From Alphaproteobacteria bacterium (lineage in GTDB: Bacteria; Pseudomonadota; Alphaproteobacteria; JAEULC01), in NCBI GenBank assembly GCA_020851015.1, contig JADZDN010000020.1, positions 1 to 39,645 on the forward strand: DNA of 39,645 nt, given 5' to 3'. The notes below the pieces were generated by a model. It worked only from the letters and a program-made list of their open reading frames with translations, searched no databases and was not told the DNA's origin. The position numbers and the translations under genes are program-made. The first letter of the stretch is position 1; each line of letters opens with the position of its first letter. Positions 32,171 to 38,680 of this stretch are shown piece by piece.

Positions 32171-32451
32171 CGCAAGAGGAAATCGTCGCGGCGGCTCTGT
32201 CCGATCCCGATTGCCCGCCGTCAACGCCCGAGCAGCTTGCCCAATTTCGCCGCGCGGTGAACGTGAAAGCGATCCGCGAGAAATTGGGGCTGACGCAGGA
32301 TGGATTTGCCCGTCGGTTCAATCTGGACGTGCGCGCGGTTCAGGATTGGGAGCAGGATCGCAGGCGGCCCGATCGCGCGGCGCGAACATTGCTGCGGGTG
32401 ATCGATGCCAATCCGAAAGCCGTGGAACGCGCCTTGCGAAAGGTCGGCTAG
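32167..32451 (+). CDS. XRE-type helix-turn-helix regulator (HigA/NadS-like)
   Basis: A 94-residue DNA-binding protein. The helix-turn-helix lies at about 33-76: [41 protein letters not shown], with the VQDWEQ recognition-helix signature of the NadS/HigA/MqsA class. The C-terminal [16 protein letters not shown] helix is typical of antitoxin-type regulators. No toxin gene of the RelE/HigB kind lies on either side. Instead its ATG overlaps the agmatinase stop as ATGA, so it is translated with that gene and may report or regulate guanidino-compound use. Its stop faces the SDR gene with 75 bases between. Confidence 0.88.
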   Translation: MTQEEIVAAALSDPDCPPSTPEQLAQFRRAVNVKAIREKLGLTQDGFARRFNLDVRAVQDWEQDRRRPDRAARTLLRVIDANPKAVERALRKVG

Positions 32452-32526
32452 GCAAGCTCGGCGCTGTCCAATCCGCGACCGTGCCATGCCGGGGCATCCA
32501 GCCCGGCAGGCGCGTGCCGCCCACCG

Positions 32527-33342
32527 TCACCACGCCGTGAGCCCGCCATCCACGACGATGTTCTGCCCGGTGACGTAGGACGAGGCGTCGGACGCCAGGT
32601 AGACCAGCGCGCCCACCATCTCGTCGGGGTTGGCCATGCGGGCGAGTGGCACGCGGGCGGCGTAGCGCTGCCGGAAGGTCTCGTTCTGGCCGCTCTCCAC
32701 CCCGCCGGGCGTCAGCGCATTGACGCGGATGCGGTGCGGCGCCCAGTAGGCGGCGAGGTGGCGGGTCAGGCCCAGCACGCCGGCCTTGGCCGCGGCATAG
32801 ACCGCCGGCGTGTTGATCGCCCGGCCGCCGTATTCGCTGCCCTCGTAGATGCGCTGGTCGGCCGCCACCACGCCGTAGATCGACGCGGTCTGGATCACGC
32901 TGCCGCCACCGCCGCGGGCCACCATGTGCTTGCCCACGGCCTGCGCCACCAGGAACATGGCGTCGAGGTCTACCGCCATGATCTCGCGCCACTGCTTCAG
33001 GCTGTAGTCCTCGAACGGCGCGAAGAAGGCGTCGAGGTCGGAGGACTTGCCGGCCGCGTTGTTGTGCAGCACGTCGATGCGCCCGAGGGCCGAAACGACC
33101 GTCTCGGTCATGCGCCGGACCTGGTCCGGCTCGCGCAGGTCGCAGGCGACGGGCAGGGTGCGCCGGCCCGTTTCACGTGAAATCTCGTCGGCCAGGCGCT
33201 TCGCGCCGTCCGCGTCGATATCGACGATGGCGACCGCGGCGCCGTGCTCGGCCAGGCCGCGGCAGAAGCGGCGCCCCAATATGCCCGCGCCGCCCGTGAC
33301 CAGCGCCACCCGTCCATCGAGCGCGAAACGATCGCTAGCCAT
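32527..33342 (-). CDS. SDR oxidoreductase, PtmA-like (nonulosonic acid/flagellin modification type)
   Basis: A 271-residue short-chain dehydrogenase. Cofactor loop TGGAGILGRRF, acidic VDIDAD for NAD, catalytic Ser in TASIYGVV, and Tyr/Lys in YAAAKAG. The SIYGVVAADQRIYEGSEYGG insert and the SDASSYVTGQNIVVDGG C-terminus match PtmA-like proteins encoded with flagellin-glycan genes in Campylobacter and others. It is the last gene of the legB operon; its start overlaps the MocA gene's stop by eight bases. It shares the C-terminal signature with the second SDR of the same operon. The exact oxidation step is not known. Confidence 0.88.
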   Translation of the reverse strand: MASDRFALDGRVALVTGGAGILGRRFCRGLAEHGAAVAIVDIDADGAKRLADEISRETGRRTLPVACDLREPDQVRRMTETVVSALGRIDVLHNNAAGKSSDLDAFFAPFEDYSLKQWREIMAVDLDAMFLVAQAVGKHMVARGGGGSVIQTASIYGVVAADQRIYEGSEYGGRAINTPAVYAAAKAGVLGLTRHLAAYWAPHRIRVNALTPGGVESGQNETFRQRYAARVPLARMANPDEMVGALVYLASDASSYVTGQNIVVDGGLTAW

Positions 33343-34267
33343 CGATCCTGACCTCGGCCAGTTCCACCATCCGCCCGCCGGTTGTCGCCGAGCGCCGGCC
33401 CGCGATCAAGGTCTTCATGACGCACAGCGTGTCGGCTGGCGGGATCGCGGGCTTGCCGCCGCGCGCCATGCCGACGAAGGCCGTCAACAGGCGCTTGAAG
33501 GCGGTGAAGTTGTCGCGCAACTCGTGCGTCGACGTCCGCGCGCGGCCGTGGATTGTCAGGCTGAACTGCGGCGGCACCTCGCCCAGGCAGTCGATCGTGG
33601 CCAGCCAGCCCTGGTCCATGTGGACGCGTATCTGCTCGTGCCGGTTGCGCGCGCAGGACACGGCCACCGGGCGGGCGGACGGCAGGCCGAGGATCGCCTC
33701 CAGCAGGTGGATGCCATAGGTTTCCCAGCCATTGATCACGGCGGCGCGCATCGCGACGATCTCGCCGTAGCCGGCGATGTCGCGCCGCGCCTCGTCGAGT
33801 TCGCCGGCATAGCGCAGCCCCGCGCAGCTCATCAGCTTGCCGCTTTCCAGGTAGGGGCGGAACCGCGCGAGGATCGCGGGGTCGGTCGACAGCGGCTTGT
33901 CGACGAACACGGGCAGGCCTGCCTCGAGGAACGGCCGGGCCAGGAGCCAGTGGCTCTCCTGGTCGTCGCGCGCCACGACGGCGGCGTCGATGCGCCCCAG
34001 CATGTCCTTGGGATCGGCCACCGCATGGGCGATGCGCGACGCGGCACAGAGCTTGCGCGTCGTGTCGGCGTCCTGGGTCCAGGCATGGGTCACCTGCACA
34101 TCGCCTAGGCCGAACTCGTCCGGCTGCCGGCGACGCAGGTAGTCGTGGATCACCGGCCAGCTGGACTCGCCGAACGCCTTGTCGTCATAGCCGTTGACGA
34201 TCGCGGAGAACGAGAAGGGATGCCCGTTGCCGGGACTGAGCCCCAGGATGCCGAGGCGCAATCCCAT
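33335..34267 (-). CDS. Gfo/Idh/MocA-family oxidoreductase
   Basis: A 310-residue NAD(P)-dependent sugar dehydrogenase-like protein. It opens LRLGILGLSPGNGHPFSFSAIVNGYDD, a modified Rossmann loop (G-x-S-P-G-N-G-H-P) seen in a subgroup linked to nonulosonic acid clusters; the EKP-type motif is VFVDKPLS. The C-terminal half is the usual alpha/beta substrate domain with GWETYGIHLLEAILGL. It starts six bases after the upstream SDR stop and ends inside the next gene. With legB, the acetyltransferase and two SDRs it forms one operon; its substrate is presumably a sugar or nonulosonic acid intermediate. Confidence 0.87.
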   Translation of the reverse strand: MGLRLGILGLSPGNGHPFSFSAIVNGYDDKAFGESSWPVIHDYLRRRQPDEFGLGDVQVTHAWTQDADTTRKLCAASRIAHAVADPKDMLGRIDAAVVARDDQESHWLLARPFLEAGLPVFVDKPLSTDPAILARFRPYLESGKLMSCAGLRYAGELDEARRDIAGYGEIVAMRAAVINGWETYGIHLLEAILGLPSARPVAVSCARNRHEQIRVHMDQGWLATIDCLGEVPPQFSLTIHGRARTSTHELRDNFTAFKRLLTAFVGMARGGKPAIPPADTLCVMKTLIAGRRSATTGGRMVELAEVRIDG

Positions 34268-34273
34268 CGCGGC

Positions 34274-35095
34274 CTACCAGACCGTCCAGCCGCCATCGAC
34301 CGAGACGTTCTGTCCGGTCATGTAGCTCGACGCATCCGAGCATAGCAGCGCGGCCACCGCCTTCAGCTCATGCGGACGGCCGATCCGTCCCAGCGGGTTT
34401 TTCGCGGCCAGGCGCTTGATGAACTCGGGGTTCTCCGACTGGGTTGTCTCGAACGGGAAGGGGCCGGGGCTGATGCAGTTCACGCGGATGCCCTGTGGCG
34501 CCAGGAACGTCGCGAGATACTTCGTGAGCTGCACCACGCCCGCCTTGGCCGCGCCGTAGCTGGGCGGGTTGGCGAACTTGCTGCTGTCATAGAGCCCGGG
34601 ATCGGGCGCCACTACGCCGTACATCGACGCGATGTTCAGGATCACGCCGTTGCGCGTCGCCAGCACCGACACGGCGGCCTTGATCGTGCGGAACACGCCG
34701 TTCAGCGACACCTCGATGTCGCGGTCCCAATCCTCGTCGGTGATCGACTCGAAGGTGTTCTTGCGTCCCGACCAGCCGCAATTGACCAGGATGTGGAATC
34801 CGCCCGCCAGGCGCGCGGCCTCCGCGACCCCGGCGCGGATCGAGTCCGGCTTGGTGATGTCCATGTTGAGGCCGCGGGCGCGCGCCCCCGGCACCTTCTG
34901 CATGATCTCGTCGGCGCGGTGGTGGCAGCGCCCGGCATCGCGTCCGGCCATGATGACCGTCGCTCCCTGCTCGGCGAGGGCGAACGAGATTTCGCTGCCC
35001 AACAGCCCCGCGCCGCCGACGACCAGCGCCGTCCGGCCTTTCAGGGACAGCAGCGCGGCCACGGTCGGCGATGCGGCCGGATCGGCATAGCTCAT
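34274..35095 (-). CDS. SDR oxidoreductase, PtmA-like (first of two in operon)
   Basis: A 273-residue short-chain dehydrogenase. The cofactor loop is VGGAGLLGSEIS, followed by AGRD (a basic residue, which may favour NADP, unlike its paralogue), VNCGWSGR, the serine in NIASMYGVVAPDPGLYD, the YGAAKAG Tyr/Lys pair, and SDASSYMTGQNVSVDGG near the C-terminus. Its ATG at 35095 overlaps the acetyltransferase stop as ATGA, giving translational coupling. The MYGVVAPD insert and C-terminus place it with PtmA-type proteins of flagellin glycan clusters. Confidence 0.88.
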   Translation of the reverse strand: MSYADPAASPTVAALLSLKGRTALVVGGAGLLGSEISFALAEQGATVIMAGRDAGRCHHRADEIMQKVPGARARGLNMDITKPDSIRAGVAEAARLAGGFHILVNCGWSGRKNTFESITDEDWDRDIEVSLNGVFRTIKAAVSVLATRNGVILNIASMYGVVAPDPGLYDSSKFANPPSYGAAKAGVVQLTKYLATFLAPQGIRVNCISPGPFPFETTQSENPEFIKRLAAKNPLGRIGRPHELKAVAALLCSDASSYMTGQNVSVDGGWTVW

Positions 35096-35772
35096 CGCGC
35101 AGCCTCCTTGGGAGCAGCTTCGTGACGCCCGCCGGCGACCGCGCCCGGCGCGACGCGGCTGCCGTCCGGCAAGTCGCCGACGACCACCGCGCCGGCGCCG
35201 ATCATGCAGCGCTGGCCGATCCGCACCCCCTGGATGACGCAGGCCCCGGTGCCGAGATGCGATCGGTCGCCGATCCGGACGCCGCCCGACAGCGTCACCC
35301 CCGGCGCGAGGTGCACGGTGTCGCCAAGGATGCAGTCGTGATCGATGCTGGCGCGGGTGTTGACCAGGCAGTTGGGGCCGATGCGCACGTCGTTCTGGAT
35401 CACCGATCCGGCCATCGCCTGGACGCCTTCGCCCAGCTCGGCCCCCTTGGCGACGATAGCGCTGGGATGGACGATGGTCGCGAAGCGGTAGCCCCGCGCG
35501 TGCCAGCGCCAGAACACCTCGGCCCGCGCTTCGGGCAGCCCCGCCGAGCCGACGCCGTTGACCAGCAGCACGCGATCGGCGGGGCATTGCTTCAGAAGCT
35601 CGTCGTCGTCGAGCACCGGCACGCCGGCCGGGCCGCCGCCGGCCACCAGCTTCGGATCGTTGATCGCGACGAACCATCCGCCCAGCAGCTCGACCGCCGC
35701 CATCAGCACCCGCCCATGCCCGCCGCCGCCCAGCAGGGCAAGATCGTAGTCCGGGTGAAAAGGGGTACTCAC
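35092..35772 (-). CDS. NeuD/PglD-family sugar acetyltransferase (LegH candidate)
   Basis: A 226-residue left-handed beta-helix acetyltransferase. It has the N-terminal nucleotide-sugar-binding Rossmann part (ALLGGGGHGRVLMAAVELLG) and, from about residue 95, hexapeptide repeats (HPSAIVAKGAELGEGVQAMAG, IGPNCLVNTRASIDHDCILGD, GVTLSGGVRIGDRSHLGTGA). The conserved catalytic-base histidine is in ASIDHDCILGD. Family members N-acetylate 4-amino sugars (PglD, PerB, LegH) or O-acetylate sialic acid (NeuD). Next to legB, the LegH reaction is the leading candidate. The start is a GTG at 35772, one base after the legB stop; the next gene overlaps by ATGA. Confidence 0.88.
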   Translation of the reverse strand: MSTPFHPDYDLALLGGGGHGRVLMAAVELLGGWFVAINDPKLVAGGGPAGVPVLDDDELLKQCPADRVLLVNGVGSAGLPEARAEVFWRWHARGYRFATIVHPSAIVAKGAELGEGVQAMAGSVIQNDVRIGPNCLVNTRASIDHDCILGDTVHLAPGVTLSGGVRIGDRSHLGTGACVIQGVRIGQRCMIGAGAVVVGDLPDGSRVAPGAVAGGRHEAAPKEAAR

Positions 35773-35773
35773 G

Positions 35774-36778
35774 TCATACCGTGTATTGCCCGACGCGGTA
35801 GCGCGCCAGGTTGGCGGGGTCGCGGAACCAGGCGATGGTTGCCTCCAGGCCGCGCGCCAACCCGTCCGGGCCGCCGTAGCGCGGGCTCCAGTTCATCAGG
35901 CGCCGGGCCTTGGAATGGTCGGCCAGCAGGCGCTCGACCTCGCTGCCCTTGGGCCGCAGGCGCGCCTGGTCGGTTTCGACCGCCACCTTCCGCCCCATGA
36001 GCCCGGCGATCAGCCGGGCCAGGTCGCCGATCGCGATCTCGTGGCCCGAGCCCAGGTTGATCGTCTCGCCGGTCGCCGCCGCGCAATCGAGCGCCGCGAT
36101 CATGCCGTCCACGGTGTCGCCGACATGGCTGAGGTCGCGCGTGGGCGTCAGCGCCCCCAGCTTGATGCGATCGGCCCCGGCGGCGATCTGGGTGACGATC
36201 GTGGGGATGATCGCGCGCTGGGACTGGCGCGGTCCGTAGGTGTTGAACGGCCGCACGACGCAGACCGGCACGCCAAAGCTGCGCCAGTAGGACAGCGCGA
36301 TCTGGTCGCCGCCGATCTTGCTGGCGGCATAGGGCGATTGCCCGACCAGCGGGTGGTCCTCGTCGATCGGCACCCGGCGGGCCGTGCCGTAGACCTCGGA
36401 GGTCGAGGTGACGACCACCTTGGCGACGCCGAGCTGCCGCGCGGCCTCGACCACGTGCAACGTGCCCTTGACGTTGACGTCGATATAGGAGGCAGGGGCG
36501 ACATAGGAGTAGGGGATGCCGATCAGCGCCGCGAGATGCAGCACCCGGTCGCAGCCGCGCATCGCCTCGGCGAGCGCCGCCGCATCGCGGATGTCGCCGG
36601 CGACCACCTCGATCCGTTCGGCGACGCCCGGGGCCAGGTGGTCGATCCAGCCGCGCTGGTCGAGCGCATTGTACAGCACGAAGGCGCGGACCTTGCGTCC
36701 CTGGGCGACCAGCGCCTCGACGAGATGCGAGCCGATGAACCCGTCGGCGCCCGTCACCAGGATGCTGCCATCGGCCAT
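35774..36778 (-). CDS. legB: NAD-dependent 4,6-dehydratase LegB-like
   Basis: A 334-residue extended SDR. The Rossmann loop TGADGFIGSH is at residues 9-18; the Thr/Ser-Glu of dehydratases is in TSTSEVYGT (124-132), and the catalytic Tyr/Lys are Y150 and K154 (YAASK). LAALIGIPYSYVAPASYIDVN, RPFNTYGPRQSQRAIIPTI, LGALTPTRDLSHVGDTV and RPKGSEVERLLADHSKAR match the LegB group, which removes water from a nucleotide-linked GlcNAc at C4-C6 in legionaminic acid synthesis. The frame is open upstream to 36946, but the ATG at 36778 is the family start. It heads the five-gene operon down to 32527 and is divergent from the AUU-start gene. The following aminotransferase step (LegC) is not encoded in the window. 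Confidence 0.88.
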   Translation of the reverse strand: MADGSILVTGADGFIGSHLVEALVAQGRKVRAFVLYNALDQRGWIDHLAPGVAERIEVVAGDIRDAAALAEAMRGCDRVLHLAALIGIPYSYVAPASYIDVNVKGTLHVVEAARQLGVAKVVVTSTSEVYGTARRVPIDEDHPLVGQSPYAASKIGGDQIALSYWRSFGVPVCVVRPFNTYGPRQSQRAIIPTIVTQIAAGADRIKLGALTPTRDLSHVGDTVDGMIAALDCAAATGETINLGSGHEIAIGDLARLIAGLMGRKVAVETDQARLRPKGSEVERLLADHSKARRLMNWSPRYGGPDGLARGLEATIAWFRDPANLARYRVGQYTV

Positions 36779-36877
36779 GGCTGAAGCGGTTTCCCCCTGT
36801 CGCGCGAACCGCGGCGAAGGTAACGCGGGCAAGGGCTTATGGGAAACGGGCCGGCTAGACCCTTGGCGCCATTGGGG

Positions 36878-36891
36878 TTGACTTGGATCAA
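36878..36891. promoter_or_regulatory. FNR/FixK-type binding site upstream of the 36945 gene
   Basis: TTGACTTGGATCAA (TTGAC-N4-ATCAA) matches the FNR consensus TTGAT-N4-ATCAA at nine of ten half-site bases. Its centre is 41 bases before the start point implied by a TAGATT -10 hexamer at 36913-36918, which is the class II activation geometry. The site also lies 100 bases before legB on the other strand. Confidence 0.65.
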
Positions 36892-36912
36892 GGCCCGGGC
36901 CGGCGGCCCCCA

Positions 36913-36918
36913 TAGATT
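36913..36918 (+). promoter_or_regulatory. Putative -10 hexamer of the FNR-type promoter
   Basis: TAGATT (4/6 match to TATAAT) sits 21 bases after the FNR-type site, which itself occupies the -35 position. A start point near 36925 leaves a leader of about 20 bases that contains the AAGGAG ribosome site. Confidence 0.4.
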
Positions 36919-36931
36919 CGCCGTCGAACCC

Positions 36932-36937
36932 AAGGAG
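36932..36937 (+). promoter_or_regulatory. Ribosome binding site that decides an ATT start
   Basis: The plus strand reads AAGGAG at 36932-36937 (a33-g37 being the core AGGAG), followed by ATACCGC and then ATT ACG CAC TAT CAC. The spacing of seven bases is ideal. No ATG, GTG or TTG is in frame between this site and a GTG 44 codons inside the conserved protein. Confidence 0.65.
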
Positions 36938-36944
36938 ATACCGC

Positions 36945-37340
36945 ATTACGCACTATCACGCCGTTGTCTGGCTCGATCACAGCCAGGCCCGCGTCTTCGC
37001 CTTCAACCCCCAGGATGTACAGTCCAAGGTTGTCCACGCCCATGGCGGCCACGGCCACGTTCACCATAAGGCCGGCGTGATCGGGTCCGGTCACGGCCAC
37101 GGCGACCCAGCCTTCTTCAAGGAGGTCACGGAGGCGCTGGGGGGCGTCGGCGAGGTGCTGGTCATGGGTCCGGGCTCGGCGAAGCAGGAATTCATCAAGC
37201 ACCTGGGCCAGCATGCCAAGGCGGTGTCGCAGAAGGTCGTGGCGGTCGAGACGGTCGACCACCTGACCGACCACCAGATCGTCGCGCGGGCGCGCGACCA
37301 CTTCGCCAAGATCGACCGCACCTTGCCGCAGAAGGGATAG
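36945..37340 (+). CDS. 'Translational machinery'/eRF1-domain-like small protein with AUU start
   Basis: A 131-residue protein reading (M)THYHAVVWLDHSQARVFAF, then a His/Gly-rich HAHGGHGHVHHKAG segment, EVLVMGPGSAKQEFIKHLGQH, and VVAVETVDHLTDHQIVARARDHF. This is the family annotated as 'translational machinery protein' and related to host-attachment/baeRF proteins with an eRF1 domain-2-like fold. Conservation of the MxHYHAVVWLDH start (from memory of homologues), the AAGGAG seven bases upstream and the absence of any other start indicate initiation at ATT 36945; a GTG at 37077 would delete a third of the domain. An FNR-type promoter precedes it, which suggests induction at low oxygen. It meets the MFS gene tail to tail with seven bases between. 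Confidence 0.8.
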   Translation: MTHYHAVVWLDHSQARVFAFNPQDVQSKVVHAHGGHGHVHHKAGVIGSGHGHGDPAFFKEVTEALGGVGEVLVMGPGSAKQEFIKHLGQHAKAVSQKVVAVETVDHLTDHQIVARARDHFAKIDRTLPQKG

Positions 37341-37347
37341 GGGGCGG

Positions 37348-38553
37348 TCAGCGTTCCTCGGGCGGCTTCAGGTGACGGAACTGCAGCAATAGCAGCAGGT
37401 CGTAGGCGATCTTCAGGCAGCCGCTGATGACCAGCGGCCAGGCGCGGAACGTCGCGCCCAGCAGCGCGCCGGCCAGGGCCGGACTGAGAGCCGAGGCAAG
37501 GCTGCGCGGCACCGAGGTGAAACTGGCCGCCGCTGCCCGTTCCGGCGCGGTCACGACGGCCATCACGTAGGAGGACCGCGTCGGCACGTCCATCTGCGAC
37601 AGGGCGGCGCGGCCGAGCAGCAGCCCCAGCGTCAGCGGCAGGGTCGGCGCCACCGCGGCCAGGATCAGGCACAGGCTCGACGGGATGTGCGTCCAGACCA
37701 TCGTGTTGACCAGTCCGATGCGCCGCGACAGCCAGGCCGCCACCGGGAAGGAAAAGGCCGACAGCACGCCCGACCAGAAAAAGAACAGGCTCGCCGCGGC
37801 TAGCGACAGGTCGAAGCGCTCGAACAGCCACAGCGCCAGCAGCGACTGGACCGTGAAGCCGCCGGCGAAGGAATCGATGCAGAACAGCGCCGCCAGCTTG
37901 TAGACGATGCGCCGCGACGGCCCCAGCGGCGCCTCGGGGGCTTTTCCGGGCATGGCCGAGAGGCGGGGTATGCGCGCGTAGAACAGCCCGCCGGCCAGGC
38001 CGATCAGGGCGTAGAGCACGAACATCGCCTTGATGCCGGCAAGCCGGTCGAGACCCATCGGCGCCAGCAGCTCCGGCACCGCCGAGGCCAGCGCGCCTAC
38101 CGCGGCGGCAAGCGCCCCGAACAGGCTGTAGCGGGCGAAGGTGGCGGTCCGCGCCGCGTCGTCGACCTCACGCGCCAGCACGGCATGCTCCAGCGGCACG
38201 AACACGCTGACGCTGCCGCCCGAGGGATTGACGGTTCCCGCGAAGGCGACGACCAGCAGGATCGCGTATGCGTCCACCAGCGCGAAGGCCACGCCGGTCG
38301 CGACCATCAGCCCGGCGCAGGCCAGCAGCAGCTGGCGATGGTCGTGGCGCGCGCCCAGCAATCCGACGATCAAGGTCAGCAGCGACGAGCCGAGCAGCGC
38401 GGTCGTGGCGAGGATTCCGACCCGCAGCGCGTCGCACCCCAGCGCGATCAGGTAGGCCGGCAGCAGCACGGCGACGAAGCCGTCGGCGAAGTCGCGCAGC
38501 GCGCGCGCGGCGAACAGGGGGACGGTCGGGTGGATCGTGCGCTGCTGGTCCAT
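37348..38553 (-). CDS. MFS transporter
   Basis: A 401-residue major facilitator with about twelve membrane segments. It opens PLFAARALRDFADGFVAVLLPAYLIALG, with the first cytoplasmic loop region LLGARHDHRQLL, and the central loop around residue 200 (PGKAPEAPLGPSRR). The C-terminal half has FFFWSGVLSAFSFPVAAWLSRRIGL and GRAALSQMDVPTRSSYVMAVV. The RDFADGF and DVPTRSSYVMAVVxPxER segments are shared by a group of uncharacterised alphaproteobacterial transporters. The ATG at 38553 has a poor ribosome site. It lies downstream of zwf on the same strand with a 127-base gap. Substrate unknown. Confidence 0.88.
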   Translation of the reverse strand: MDQQRTIHPTVPLFAARALRDFADGFVAVLLPAYLIALGCDALRVGILATTALLGSSLLTLIVGLLGARHDHRQLLLACAGLMVATGVAFALVDAYAILLVVAFAGTVNPSGGSVSVFVPLEHAVLAREVDDAARTATFARYSLFGALAAAVGALASAVPELLAPMGLDRLAGIKAMFVLYALIGLAGGLFYARIPRLSAMPGKAPEAPLGPSRRIVYKLAALFCIDSFAGGFTVQSLLALWLFERFDLSLAAASLFFFWSGVLSAFSFPVAAWLSRRIGLVNTMVWTHIPSSLCLILAAVAPTLPLTLGLLLGRAALSQMDVPTRSSYVMAVVTAPERAAAASFTSVPRSLASALSPALAGALLGATFRAWPLVISGCLKIAYDLLLLLQFRHLKPPEER

Positions 38554-38680
38554 GCTACCCCCGCGCCGGCCCTGGGGCTGGCGGGCGGTAGCCGAGCTTG
38601 GGCGCGCGCAGCGCCTTGAAGGGGCGGGGAGTCTGCCGTTGCCCCCGCGCTATAAGGATAGCAGGCCGCGCGCGCCGCGC

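Noticed and set aside
32167..32451. Toxin-antitoxin module
   Set aside because: Only the antitoxin-like regulator exists; the neighbours are agmatinase and an SDR.
37077..37340. Short protein starting at GTG 37077
   Set aside because: The conserved family sequence continues 44 codons upstream in the same frame to a strong ribosome site and ATT.
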